Source: an uncultured Alphaproteobacteria bacterium
GTDB lineage: Bacteria; Pseudomonadota; Alphaproteobacteria; GCA-2731375
Assembly: GCA_951812805.1 (NCBI GenBank)
Contig: CATOSZ010000018.1
Coordinates: 1-64,000 of the forward strand
Reading direction: 5' to 3'
Length of the DNA stretch: 64,000 bases
The notes under the pieces were generated by a model. The model ran no database searches. It was given only the letters and a program-made list of their open reading frames with translations, and was not told where the DNA came from. Made by a program: the position numbers and the translations under genes. Positions 45,985 through 54,746 of this stretch are shown here, in pieces (the stretch's first letter is position 1; every line of letters begins with the position of its first letter).

Positions 45985-46490
45985 GCGACCCGGCTCCGGG
46001 CCGCCAGGTGTTCGACGATGAAATCGGCGATCCGGGCGACATCGTCGAGCGGCAGGGCGGGTACGGAAAGGCCGGGGATCGGCGCATCCGTCGCCACGGC
46101 GATCACCGCGCCGTCCTCGGCCGCGAGCAGGGGATGCCCCAGCGCTGGGCGATGCACCTCCAGCTTCTCGTGGTCGCCGTGCTTGAAGCCTTCGACGAGT
46201 ACCAGGTCGACCGGGCTCAACCGCGCCAACAGTTCCGCCAAGGTCGGCTCCCCCGCCGCGCCGTGCTCGCGGATCAGGGCCAGGCGCCGGGCGGAGGAAA
46301 TCAGCACCTCCGAGGCGCCGGCCTCGCGGTGGCGATGGGAATCCTTGCCGGGCTTGTCGACCTCGAATTCGTGGTGCGCGTGCTTGACGGTCGAGACGGT
46401 GAGGCCGCGGGCGATCAGAGCCGGCAACAGCTCGACCAGCAGGCTGGTCTTGCCCGCGCCGCTCCACCCGGCGATGCCGAGGATCTTCAC
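45981..46490 (-). CDS. mobB: Molybdopterin-guanine dinucleotide biosynthesis adaptor protein MobB
   Basis: This 169-aa P-loop GTPase has a Walker A GIAGWSGAGKTSLLVEL (residues ~5-21). The region TVKHAHHEFEVDKPGKDSHR and LVLVEGFKHGDHEKLEVHR are typical of MobB. It assists MobA in adding GMP to molybdopterin, implying bis-MGD enzymes in this cell. The GTG start overlaps the pgsA stop by 4 nt. No mobA lies in the window. Confidence 0.93.
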   Translation of the reverse strand: MKILGIAGWSGAGKTSLLVELLPALIARGLTVSTVKHAHHEFEVDKPGKDSHRHREAGASEVLISSARRLALIREHGAAGEPTLAELLARLSPVDLVLVEGFKHGDHEKLEVHRPALGHPLLAAEDGAVIAVATDAPIPGLSVPALPLDDVARIADFIVEHLAARSRVA

Positions 46491-47095
46491 GAGGCCTGCC
46501 TCGATTCGTCGGACGGGCCGTTCCCGGACTCGCGGTCGTTTTCCTCGGTCATGTGGCGGAAGCCGGTCTTGAGATAGTCGTAGCCGGTATACATCGTCAG
46601 GATCGCCGCGACCCAGAGGCAGATGACGCCGATCGGATGGGCCGGAATGGCGGCGGGCGCCGCGTCGCCAACGATGAGGAAGGCGATCGCCAGCATCTGC
46701 ACCATGGTCTTCCATTTGGCGAGCTTGGAGACGGGCACGGAGACGCTGAGTTCGGCGAGGAATTCGCGCAGGCCCGAAACCAGGATCTCCCGGCAGAGGA
46801 TGACCAGGGCCGGCAGGATGGTCCAGTCGGCGATATGATCGACATAGACCAGCATCATCAACGTCGCCGCGACCAGCAGCTTGTCGGCGATGGGGTCGAG
46901 GAAACGGCCGAGGCCGCTGACCTCGCCGCGGGCGCGGGCGAGATAGCCGTCGAGCCAGTCCGTCACGCCGGCGAGCGCGAAGATCGCCAGGACGACCCAG
47001 TTGGCGATCGGCGGATCGAACAGGAAGGCGACCAGCATCGCCGGAATCGCCAGGATCCGCGACAGAGTCAGGAGATTTGGCAGGCTCGTGATCAT
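46487..47095 (-). CDS. pgsA: CDP-diacylglycerol-glycerol-3-phosphate 3-phosphatidyltransferase
   Basis: This 202-aa membrane enzyme makes phosphatidylglycerol phosphate. The CDP-alcohol phosphotransferase motif D-x2-DG-x2-AR-x8-G-x3-D-x3-D is complete: DWLDGYLARARGEVSGLGRF then LDPIADK. Four to five membrane helices are visible and the C-terminal tail is charged. The start MITSLPNLLTLSRI matches the family; an upstream in-frame start at 47149 would add 18 residues. It is the first gene of the operon with the molybdopterin genes. Confidence 0.94.
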   Translation of the reverse strand: MITSLPNLLTLSRILAIPAMLVAFLFDPPIANWVVLAIFALAGVTDWLDGYLARARGEVSGLGRFLDPIADKLLVAATLMMLVYVDHIADWTILPALVILCREILVSGLREFLAELSVSVPVSKLAKWKTMVQMLAIAFLIVGDAAPAAIPAHPIGVICLWVAAILTMYTGYDYLKTGFRHMTEENDRESGNGPSDESRQAS

Positions 47096-47176
47096 GCTCT
47101 GGCCATCGTTACGCAGCCTGAATATAGCATCGCGAGCCGCCGACGACACGTCCCGAAGGCGTGAGAGTCCCGCAAT

Positions 47177-47623
47177 TCAGAGCAGCGCACCCTCCAACCG
47201 CAACAGCGCCACCTTGGTCTCCAGCCCGCCGTCGCCGGAATAGCCGCCGAGCCCGCTGGCCGCGACCACCCGGTGGCAGGGGATCAGCACCGGGATCGGG
47301 TTGGCGCCGCAGGCGGTACCGACCGCCCGGGCAATGCCGCCCGCCCGGTCCGCGAGCCGGCCGTAGGTCCAGGTATGGCCGTGCGGAATCTCGCACATGC
47401 CGCGCCAGACCGCGCGTTGGAATTCGGTGCCCTCGGGCCGGAAGGGCAGGTCGAAGTCCGCCGCCTCGCCGTCGAAATAGGCCTCCAGCAGATCGCGGGC
47501 CCGGGCGAGCAGCGGCGTCTCCGCCTGATCGCGGCCCCAGCCCCAGTCGAGGGCGACGATATGGCCGTCCTCCTCGCTGACCGTCAGGTCGCCGATCGGA
47601 CTGCGGAGGGAGAGTTGCGGCAT
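47177..47623 (-). CDS. ogt: Methylated-DNA-[protein]-cysteine S-methyltransferase
   Basis: This 148-aa O6-alkylguanine DNA alkyltransferase has the suicidal Cys motif IPVLIPCHRVVAASGLGGYS (PCHRV). The preceding helix-turn-helix is TEFQRAVWRGMCEIPHGHTW and there is a TYGRLADRAG segment. It repairs O6-methylguanine stoichiometrically. The N-terminal domain is short and there is no Ada activator domain. The ATG is followed directly by PQLSLRSPIGDL. It stands alone, upstream of pgsA on the same strand. Confidence 0.9.
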   Translation of the reverse strand: MPQLSLRSPIGDLTVSEEDGHIVALDWGWGRDQAETPLLARARDLLEAYFDGEAADFDLPFRPEGTEFQRAVWRGMCEIPHGHTWTYGRLADRAGGIARAVGTACGANPIPVLIPCHRVVAASGLGGYSGDGGLETKVALLRLEGALL

Positions 47624-47756
47624 GGCGGGGCCTCGATCGTGACGCGGGGAATGGATGGCGAAGCCTAATCCGATTCGCCCCGGTGTCGCCATGCCCCTGT
47701 CTGCTCGACGCCAATCGATCTGATAGACTCGCACCGTCCGGGGGAGGTGGCGGTCG

Positions 47757-50700
47757 ATGGCGTCCGAAATCGAGCAATGGCTGGCCGGATTGGGGCTGGC
47801 GGCGCACGCGGAGGTCTTTCGCGACCATGAGATTGATCTCGATGCGGCCAGGGACCTGAACGAGGAGGATCTGCGCGAGCTCGGCCTGCCGATGGGGCCG
47901 CGCAAGAAGTTGCTCCGTGCGATCGGCGAGCTCGACGAGGCCCCCGACGTGGCGCCGGCCGCGGCCCTGTCGGTCGAGGCCGAGAGGCGCCAGCTCACCG
48001 TGCTGTTCTCCGATCTGGTCGGTTCGACCCGGCTATCGCAGCAGCTCGACGCGGAAACCCTGCGCGAGGTCATGGGTCGGTACCAGGATACCGTCTCCGC
48101 TCTCGTCGCCGCCGAGGACGGGCATGTCGCCAAGTATCTGGGCGACGGCGTGCTGGCCTATTTCGGCTGGCCGCACGCACACGAGGATCAATCGGAGCGG
48201 GCAGCCCGCGCCGGCTTGCGGATCGCCGCCGCGGTCGCCGGGCTGTCGGGCGGCGGCGAACCGCTGGCAGCCCGGGTCGGGATCGCCACCGGTGCGGTCG
48301 TCGTCGGCGAGCTTTCCGGCGAAAGCGGCGCCATCACCGGCGAAACGCCCAATCTCGCCGCGCGTTTGCAGGCCGAGGCGGCGCCGGGCGAGGTGGTGAT
48401 CAGCGACGTCACTCGCCGGTTGCTGGGCGAGGCCTTTGCCCTCGACGATCTCGGCGCCCGCGCCCTCGACGGCTTCGAGGCCCCGGTGCCGCTGTGGCGG
48501 CTGCGGGCCGAGCGCGTCGTCGACAGCCGCTTCGAGGCCGCACGGGGCACGGCCCTCACCCCCTTCATCGGGCGGGCGAGCGAGCTGGCCCTGTTGGAAG
48601 AGCGCTGGGCCCTGGCGCGCGGCGGCGAGGGCCAGGTAGTGCTGATCTCCGGCGAAGCCGGTATCGGCAAGTCGCGGCTGAGCGAGCGCCTGCGCCGCCG
48701 CCTGGCCGGGGAGCGCCTGCATCTGATCCGGCATCAGGCTTCGCAACAACACACGAACACCCCCCTGCACGCGCCGATCAACAGCCTGCGCTCGACCATC
48801 GGCTTTCGCGCCGAGGACACGGTGGCGGTACGACTCGACAAACTCGCGGCCTGGCTGACGCGAAGCGGCATCGAGGATGCGGAGACCGCCGCGCTCTACG
48901 CCGATCTCTTCGACCTCGACTACGAGGGGCGCTGGCCGCGGCTGACGATGACGCCTGCCGAACAGCGCCGTCGCACCTTCGAAGCCTTGACCGCCAATTT
49001 GCTGCGGCTGGCGGCCGACCGACCGGTGCTGATGATCGTCGAGGATATGCACTGGGCCAATCCGACGGGGCTGGAACTCGTCGAGGCTCAGGTGGCGGCG
49101 ATCCGCGAGGCCGCCGTGCTGATGGTCGTCACCCATCGCCCGCAATGGCAGGCGAGCTTCCGCAACCATGCCCATGTCGCAATCCTGCAGTTGAGCCGCC
49201 TCGGCCGCGCCCAGGGCGCGGACATCGCCCGCGCCGTCGGCGGCGACGGTCTCGGCGACGATGCGGTCGCGCGCATCGTCGCCCGGGCGGACGGCGTGCC
49301 GCTCTTCATCGAAGAACTCACCAAGACGGTTCTGGAAGAAGGCGAGGACGACGACATTCCGACCAGCCTGCAGGCCTCGCTGTTGGCGCGCCTCGACCGG
49401 CTCGGCCCCGAGGCGCGTGAGCTGGCGCAGCTCGGCGCGACCATTGGCCGGGAGTTTTCCCGCGCGCTTCTGGGTGCCGTGTCGACGCGGGAGGCCAGCG
49501 CCATCGACGCGGCACTGGACCTGATGGTCCAGGCCGAGCTGGTCTACCGCCAGAGCGGCGTGCCGGACGAGCGCTACATCTTCAAGCATGCGCTGGTCCA
49601 GGATACGGCCTACGATTCGCTTCTGCGCGCGCGGCGGCGGGAATTGCACGGTCGCATTGCTGGGGCCCTGGCCCGGGACGGCGACGACGGCGAACCGGGC
49701 CTGCTGGCGCATCACTATACGGAGGCCGCGATGACCGTCGAGGCGGTCGACGCCTGGCGCCGGGCGGGCGAGCTGGCGCTGCGACAGTCCGCCATGGTCG
49801 AGGCGTTGCGCCATCTGGAGACCGGTCTCGACCTGTTGGCAACGTTGCCGGAGGACGAGACGCGCGACAGCACCGAGCTCGACTACCAGCTGATCATGGG
49901 CCGGGCGCTGATGGCCGCGCAGGGTCAGAGCGCGGAGGGCGCGGCCGAAGCCTATGCCCGGGCTCGCGACCTCGGCCGCAAGCTCGGCGACGCACGGCGG
50001 CAGTTCCGCGCGCTGTGGGGCGCGTGGCGCAACCATCTGATGCGGGCGAATTACCGGCAGGCGACCGAGATCGGCGCCGACTGCGTAGTCCAGGCGGACG
50101 CTTCCGGCGATACGGCGCTCGTCCTCGGCGCCGGGTTCGCCTATGGCGGCACGCTCGCCCTCGCGGGCGACCTCGTCGGGGCCCGCGACCATCTCGAACG
50201 CATGCTGCCGCTGCACGACGCTGAGGCCCATGCCTCGCTCGCCTTCGATTTCGGCCAGGATCCGGTGGCCTCCATGCTGGCCTATCTCTGCTGGGTGCAT
50301 TGGGCGCTCGGCGACGACCGTCGTGCCCGTGCGCGCGGCGATGCCGGCCTGGCGCTGGCCCGCCGGCTCGACCATCCTTTGACCCTGAGCCAGGTGTTGA
50401 ACTACGTGGCGCTCGGCGCATCGCTTCGTTGCGACTGGCCGGAGGTGCGGCGGCTGACCGAGGAGAACGTCGCCTTTGCCGAGGCGCGCGGCTTCCCGCA
50501 GACCTATTGGCTGGCCGTCGGCCTCAGGGCCCGCGCCGTATTCGCGCTCGACGGCGATGCGGCCGCCGTCGACGCCTTGGAGCACGCGGCCGGCGAGCGG
50601 CGCGCCATCGGCCTCAAGGCCGGCACCATGCTCGAGCATGCCCTGCTGGCGGATGCGCAGCTGGCCGCCGGCCGGCACGAGGCGGCAGGCCGGACCCTCT

Positions 50701-51008
50701 CCCAGTCGATCGCGTTCGCCCGGGAGAGCGGCGAGCAATTCCATCTCGCCGAACACTACCGCCTGGATGGCGTCCGCCTGCTGGCCGAGGGCGAGCGCGA
50801 CGCGGCGAGGGCCCGCTTCCAAGAGGCTCTCGATCATGCCGCCGCCCGGGGCGCCCTGGCGCTGGAACTTCGCGCCGCCGTGGACCTTGCCCGGATGGAA
50901 CCGGACGCCGCGCGGCACCGACTGGCGGAGATCGTCGCACGCTTCGAGGCCGATCAGGACACGGCGGAACTGGCCCAGGCTAGGCGGCTGCTGGCGGTCG
51001 AGGGGTGA
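47757..51008 (+). CDS. SAM domain-adenylate cyclase-AAA ATPase-TPR regulator
   Basis: This 1083-aa protein has four parts. A SAM domain (residues ~1-60; EIEQWLAGLGLAAHAEVFRD) comes first. A class III nucleotidyl cyclase domain (~75-255) follows, with LFSDLVGSTRLSQQL, KYLGDGVLAYFGWPHA and GIATGAVVVGEL. Next is an AAA/STAND-like ATPase (~265-560) with Walker A ISGEAGIGKSRL and Walker B LMIVEDMHW, and last a helical TPR-like C-terminus. The cyclase has metal-binding Asp residues (SDL, GDG). Ligand unknown. The stop overlaps the next gene's GTG by 4 nt. SD GGGGGAGG precedes the ATG. Confidence 0.88.
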   Translation: MASEIEQWLAGLGLAAHAEVFRDHEIDLDAARDLNEEDLRELGLPMGPRKKLLRAIGELDEAPDVAPAAALSVEAERRQLTVLFSDLVGSTRLSQQLDAETLREVMGRYQDTVSALVAAEDGHVAKYLGDGVLAYFGWPHAHEDQSERAARAGLRIAAAVAGLSGGGEPLAARVGIATGAVVVGELSGESGAITGETPNLAARLQAEAAPGEVVISDVTRRLLGEAFALDDLGARALDGFEAPVPLWRLRAERVVDSRFEAARGTALTPFIGRASELALLEERWALARGGEGQVVLISGEAGIGKSRLSERLRRRLAGERLHLIRHQASQQHTNTPLHAPINSLRSTIGFRAEDTVAVRLDKLAAWLTRSGIEDAETAALYADLFDLDYEGRWPRLTMTPAEQRRRTFEALTANLLRLAADRPVLMIVEDMHWANPTGLELVEAQVAAIREAAVLMVVTHRPQWQASFRNHAHVAILQLSRLGRAQGADIARAVGGDGLGDDAVARIVARADGVPLFIEELTKTVLEEGEDDDIPTSLQASLLARLDRLGPEARELAQLGATIGREFSRALLGAVSTREASAIDAALDLMVQAELVYRQSGVPDERYIFKHALVQDTAYDSLLRARRRELHGRIAGALARDGDDGEPGLLAHHYTEAAMTVEAVDAWRRAGELALRQSAMVEALRHLETGLDLLATLPEDETRDSTELDYQLIMGRALMAAQGQSAEGAAEAYARARDLGRKLGDARRQFRALWGAWRNHLMRANYRQATEIGADCVVQADASGDTALVLGAGFAYGGTLALAGDLVGARDHLERMLPLHDAEAHASLAFDFGQDPVASMLAYLCWVHWALGDDRRARARGDAGLALARRLDHPLTLSQVLNYVALGASLRCDWPEVRRLTEENVAFAEARGFPQTYWLAVGLRARAVFALDGDAAAVDALEHAAGERRAIGLKAGTMLEHALLADAQLAAGRHEAAGRTLSQSIAFARESGEQFHLAEHYRLDGVRLLAEGERDAARARFQEALDHAAARGALALELRAAVDLARMEPDAARHRLAEIVARFEADQDTAELAQARRLLAVEG

Positions 51009-51814
51009 GCGACCTGCCGCTGCCCCCCGGGGCCGAGCCCGACGGGGCGGTCTTCGAGACCGCGACCAGCTGGCTGCGCCCGGTGCTCTGGCGTGGCCAG
51101 CCGGCCATGGTCAAGCGCCTGAAACCCCATTCCGACGAGGCCGCCGGCGCCGCCTTCCTCGCTCATTGGCGCGGCGAGGGCGCGGTCCACCTTTACTGGT
51201 CCCGGGGCGATGCCCTGATCATGGAACGGGCGACGGGCACCGCCTCGCTCCGCGCGATGGCGCTCTCCGGCGGGGACGACGGCGCCGCCGATATCCTGGC
51301 CGCGACTGTTCGGCGGCTGCACGGGGCGGCCGGCGTGGTGCCAGCGGCGGCGGAGCCCCTGGCGGTGCGCTTCCGGGCCTTGTTCGAGCGGGCGGACGAC
51401 CATCCCGCGCTCGCCACCGGCGCGGCCGTCGCCGAGGCTCTGCTGGCCGTGCCCGAGGGGCCGCAGGTCGCCTTGCACGGGGATTTGCACCACGACAATC
51501 TGCTCGACGGCGGCGCCCGGGGCTGGTTGGCGATCGATCCCAAGGGCGTGGTGGGCGAGCGGGCCTACGAGGTCGCGAACCTGCTGCGCAATCCCTCACC
51601 CGAGGCGGCCCTTGTGCTGGACCCGGATCGCGCGCGCCGGCATGCCGCGCTCTATGGCCGGCGGCTCGGCCTCGATGCGGACCGTATCCTGCGCTTCGGC
51701 CATGCCCACGCCGCACTCTCGGCCGCCTGGGACCTGGAGGACGGCATCGATCCGAGCTTCAGCCTGGCCTGCGCCGGGATGCTGGACGGCCTCACCGACG
51801 TGCGGATAGGCTAG
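51005..51814 (+). CDS. APH(6)-like aminoglycoside/small-molecule phosphotransferase
   Basis: This 269-aa kinase-like protein has the APH catalytic loop VALHGDLHHDNLLDGG (about residues 155-170; catalytic Asp, Asn) and the metal-binding IDPKGVVGERAYEVANLL. The N-terminal ATP-binding lobe has the Lys in AMVKRLKP. This matches the APH(6)/StrB-like group (PF04655), which can act on streptomycin, but such kinases are often chromosomal with other substrates. The GTG start overlaps the cyclase-ATPase gene stop (GTGA), so both are made together. Confidence 0.82.
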   Translation: MSDLPLPPGAEPDGAVFETATSWLRPVLWRGQPAMVKRLKPHSDEAAGAAFLAHWRGEGAVHLYWSRGDALIMERATGTASLRAMALSGGDDGAADILAATVRRLHGAAGVVPAAAEPLAVRFRALFERADDHPALATGAAVAEALLAVPEGPQVALHGDLHHDNLLDGGARGWLAIDPKGVVGERAYEVANLLRNPSPEAALVLDPDRARRHAALYGRRLGLDADRILRFGHAHAALSAAWDLEDGIDPSFSLACAGMLDGLTDVRIG

Positions 51815-51833
51815 CCGCAAAGGAGCCCGACCC

Positions 51834-52802
51834 ATGACCGATACCCCCAAGAGCGCCGGCTGGCGCGAGCATTCGCGCTATCCCGATCCGGCGATCGAGA
51901 TCCTCGACGAGCGTTTCGAGCAATACCGGATCTTCTCCGCCGCGGTGGAACGGCTGCATACCGGCTGTCGCTGGTCGGAGGGGCCCGTGTGGTTCGGCGA
52001 CGGGCGCTATCTGCTGTGGTCGGACATTCCGAACAACCGGATCTTGAAGTGGGAGGAGGAGACGGGCGCCGTCTCGGTTCATCGCAAGCCGACGGACTTT
52101 GCCAACGGCAACACGCGCGACCGCCAGGGCCGCCTGGTAACCTGCGAGCATGGCGGGCGGCGGGTGACCCGAACGGAGCACGACGGCGCCGTCACCGTGC
52201 TGATGGACCGTTTCGAGGGCAAGCGGCTGAACTCGCCGAACGACGTGGTGGTGAAGTCGGACGGCTCCATCTGGTTCACCGATCCGGTGTTCGGCATCCT
52301 CGGCAACTACGAGGGTCACAAGGCGGAGCCGGAAATCGACCAGGGGGTCTACCGGATCGACGGTGAGAGCGGCGAGGTCTCCTGCCTGACGACCGACGTC
52401 CTGGGGCCGAACGGGCTCTGCTTCTCGCCGGACGAAAGCCTCCTTTATGTGGTCGAGTCGCGCGGTGTGCCGACGCGCAAGATCCTCGCCTACGACGTGA
52501 CCGCCGACGGGCGGGACATCACCGGCAAGCGGGTCTTCATCGACGCCGGCCCCGGCGGCACGCCGGACGGCATGCGCTGCGACGTCGACGGCAACCTGTG
52601 GTGCGGCTGGGGCATGGGCACGGCGGAACTGGACGGCGTGCTGGTCTATGCGCCGGACGGGGCCAAGATCGGCCGCATCGCGCTGCCGGAACGTTGTGCC
52701 AACGTCTGCTTCGGGGGGCGAAAGCGCAACCGCCTGTTCATGGCGGCGAGCCAGTCGCTTTATGCAGTTTATGTCAACACGCAAGGCGTGGCGGGGGGTT
52801 GA
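51834..52802 (+). CDS. SMP-30/gluconolactonase/LRE family protein
   Basis: This 322-aa six-bladed beta-propeller has metal ligands in SEGPVWFGDGRYLLWSDI (Glu near residue 50), LNSPNDVVVKSDGSIWFTD (Asn and Asp) and CFSPDESLLYVVES (Asp). The family hydrolyses sugar lactones such as gluconolactone. An AAAGGAG site precedes the ATG. An enolase-superfamily enzyme follows 3 bp downstream; lactonase plus acid-sugar dehydratase is a common pairing in aldose oxidation pathways, so that role is inferred. Confidence 0.87.
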   Translation: MTDTPKSAGWREHSRYPDPAIEILDERFEQYRIFSAAVERLHTGCRWSEGPVWFGDGRYLLWSDIPNNRILKWEEETGAVSVHRKPTDFANGNTRDRQGRLVTCEHGGRRVTRTEHDGAVTVLMDRFEGKRLNSPNDVVVKSDGSIWFTDPVFGILGNYEGHKAEPEIDQGVYRIDGESGEVSCLTTDVLGPNGLCFSPDESLLYVVESRGVPTRKILAYDVTADGRDITGKRVFIDAGPGGTPDGMRCDVDGNLWCGWGMGTAELDGVLVYAPDGAKIGRIALPERCANVCFGGRKRNRLFMAASQSLYAVYVNTQGVAGG

Positions 52803-52805
52803 GAG

Positions 52806-53900
52806 ATGAAGATCAGCGGTTTCGAGGCCACCACGCTCGCCATTCCCGAGGACGATCCGCTGGCGAACATGCCGGAGGAGGACGGCCGCATGCGGCCCGT
52901 CGTCATCCTGCGCCTGCGTACCGACGACGGCATCGAGGGCATCGGCATCACTTTCTACGCCGGAGCGATGACCGGCAGCCTGAGGGTCGCGGTCGAGGAA
53001 CTGGCGGCCCTGACGATCGGTGAGGATCCGCTGCGCGTCGAGCGGATCGCCGCCAAGCTGATGGCCGGCACGGGCGATTCCTGCGGGCCCGGCGGCATCT
53101 TCACGCTGGCGCAATCGGCGATCGACATCGCGCTCTGGGATATCAAGGGCAAGGCGCTCGGCCAGCCGCTCTGGAAACTGCTCGGCGGCCACCGCGACCG
53201 GGTGCCGACCTACGCCTCGGGCGCGCTGCGCCGCGGCCTGAGCGACGATCAGGCGCAGACCGCGGCCCGCCGCCTGCTCGACAAGGGTTTCACCCAGATG
53301 AAGACGCAGATGGCGCTGCCGGGCAACCCCTCGATCCGGGACGAGGTCCGCCGCGTCGCCTGCATCCGCGAGGCGATCGGCCCCGACATCCAGCTGATGT
53401 GCGACATCAACCAGCGCTGGCGGCCGGAACAGGCGATCGATATCGGCCGCCGGGTCGAGGAGGTCGGCCTGTTCTGGCTGGAGGACGTGACCCGGGCGGA
53501 CGACTACCAGGGCCTCGCCCGGGTGACGGCCGCGCTGTCGACGCCGATCGCGGGCGGCGAGTATCTCTGGGGCATCGAGCCGTTCCGCCAGATGATCGAG
53601 GCGCAGAGCGTCGACATTCCGATGATCGACATCGTGCGCGCCGGCGGCGTCACCCCCTGGATGAAGATCGCCGGCATGGCGGAAGCCTTCAACCTGCCGG
53701 TGGTCAGCCACGTGATGCCGGAGATTCTGGTCCATCTCATCGCCGCCTGCCCGAACGGCCTGACCGTCGAATACATGCCCTGGATGTTGAAACTCTACGA
53801 AGAGACGCCCACGATCGAAAACGGCGAGATGATCCTGCCCACCACCCCGGGCCTCGGCCTGAAATTCGACGAAGCCGCCATCGCCGCCTTCACCGTTTAG
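52806..53900 (+). CDS. Mandelate racemase/muconate lactonizing enzyme family protein
   Basis: This 364-aa enolase-superfamily enzyme has a capping domain (residues ~1-125) and a barrel. The metal ligands are MCDINQRW (Asp), WLEDVT (Glu) and IAGGEYLWG (Glu); a His lies in VVSHVMPEI; the base strand has QMKTQMAL. It most likely dehydrates or racemises an acid sugar in tandem with the SMP-30 lactonase. It is a different subgroup from the 16157-17248 enzyme (different base motif). ATG 3 bp after the lactonase stop, with GGTTGAGAG as a weak ribosome-binding site. Confidence 0.87.
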   Translation: MKISGFEATTLAIPEDDPLANMPEEDGRMRPVVILRLRTDDGIEGIGITFYAGAMTGSLRVAVEELAALTIGEDPLRVERIAAKLMAGTGDSCGPGGIFTLAQSAIDIALWDIKGKALGQPLWKLLGGHRDRVPTYASGALRRGLSDDQAQTAARRLLDKGFTQMKTQMALPGNPSIRDEVRRVACIREAIGPDIQLMCDINQRWRPEQAIDIGRRVEEVGLFWLEDVTRADDYQGLARVTAALSTPIAGGEYLWGIEPFRQMIEAQSVDIPMIDIVRAGGVTPWMKIAGMAEAFNLPVVSHVMPEILVHLIAACPNGLTVEYMPWMLKLYEETPTIENGEMILPTTPGLGLKFDEAAIAAFTV

Positions 53901-53943
53901 TCGCGCCGGCCCTGAACGACGCCGGCCCCCGCGACGCCACAGG

Positions 53944-54005
53944 CCTCAATAGGGGTCAGGACTTGAATGTTGAATTCAACATTCAAGTCCTGACCCCTAT
54001 TGAGG
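53944..54005. repeat. Perfect 62-bp palindrome
   Basis: Each arm is 31 bp and complementary without mismatch; there is no spacer. One arm starts CCTCAATAGGGGTCAGG and the centre is GTTGAATTCAAC. It lies 43 bp after the enolase-superfamily stop and 105 bp before the DUF1684 gene. The CCTGACCCCTATT-type end resembles REP-like elements mobilised by REP-associated tyrosine transposases (RAYT), but no such transposase is present. It could also act as a bidirectional transcription stop. Confidence 0.9.
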
Positions 54006-54110
54006 TGATCGACGGTCCTGTCGGTGGCCGGTCGTCGGGGTGGATGGAACGGGTGGGGTGTGCGGGCTAAGGTCCGCGCTCGGTCGGTTGCGACGAGGAG
54101 CGGGTGCGCC

Positions 54111-54746
54111 ATGGTGTTGTCGAGTGAGGCGTGCTCCGCGCCGTTGCAGGTCGCGGACTGGCGCCGGCGCATGGGGCTGCTCTATCAACGGGTTCGCGAG
54201 GCGAGCGATCCGGTCGCGGGCTGGACGTTGTGGCGCCAAGGGCGCGACCGGCTGTTCGCGGAACATCCCCAATCCCCGCTCGCCGCCGCGGCGCGTCCGG
54301 CGTTCGCGGGCGTCGACTATTTTCCCTATGACCCTCAGGCCCGCTTCGAAGTCGCGCTCGAACCCGTCGACGGCGAGACGGAAAGCTGGGATATCGGTGC
54401 CGACGGTGTGCTGCGGCCCCGCGCCATCGCCCGCACCCGGGGCCTCGAAGACCGGTACGGCGGCGAGCTGACGCTCTTTTGGCTGGCGACCTATGGCGGC
54501 GGATTGTTCCTGCCCTTCGCGGACGCGACATCGGGCGTCGAGACCTTCGGCGGCGGGCGCTATGCGTTGGACACGATCAAGAGCGCCGACCTCGGCATGG
54601 CGGGGCAGCGCCTGATCGTCGACTTCAATTTCGCCTGCTATCCCTCCTGCGCCCACGACGCCGCCTGGAGCTGCCCCCTCGCGCCGCCGGAGAACCGTCT
54701 GCCGAACCGGGTCGTCGCCGGCGAACGCGGTGGCGTCACCCGGTGA
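54111..54746 (+). CDS. DUF1684 domain-containing protein
   Basis: This 211-aa protein matches DUF1684. The N-terminal half has WRQGRDRLFAEHPQSPL and FPYDPQARFE. The family's C-terminal signature is DFNFACYPSCAHDAAWSCPL then APPENRLPNRVVAGE, with conserved Asn/Tyr/Cys residues. Function unknown. No signal peptide is visible. The ATG at 54111 follows a GAGGAG site by 9 nt. Its end overlaps the convergent flavin monooxygenase by 11 bp. Confidence 0.87.
   Translation: MVLSSEACSAPLQVADWRRRMGLLYQRVREASDPVAGWTLWRQGRDRLFAEHPQSPLAAAARPAFAGVDYFPYDPQARFEVALEPVDGETESWDIGADGVLRPRAIARTRGLEDRYGGELTLFWLATYGGGLFLPFADATSGVETFGGGRYALDTIKSADLGMAGQRLIVDFNFACYPSCAHDAAWSCPLAPPENRLPNRVVAGERGGVTR

Noticed and set aside
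51005-51814. Acquired streptomycin-resistance gene
   Set aside because: The codon use and GC match the rest of the chromosome, and there is no integron or transposon around it. It is coupled to a regulator gene, so a housekeeping or metabolic kinase is as likely.
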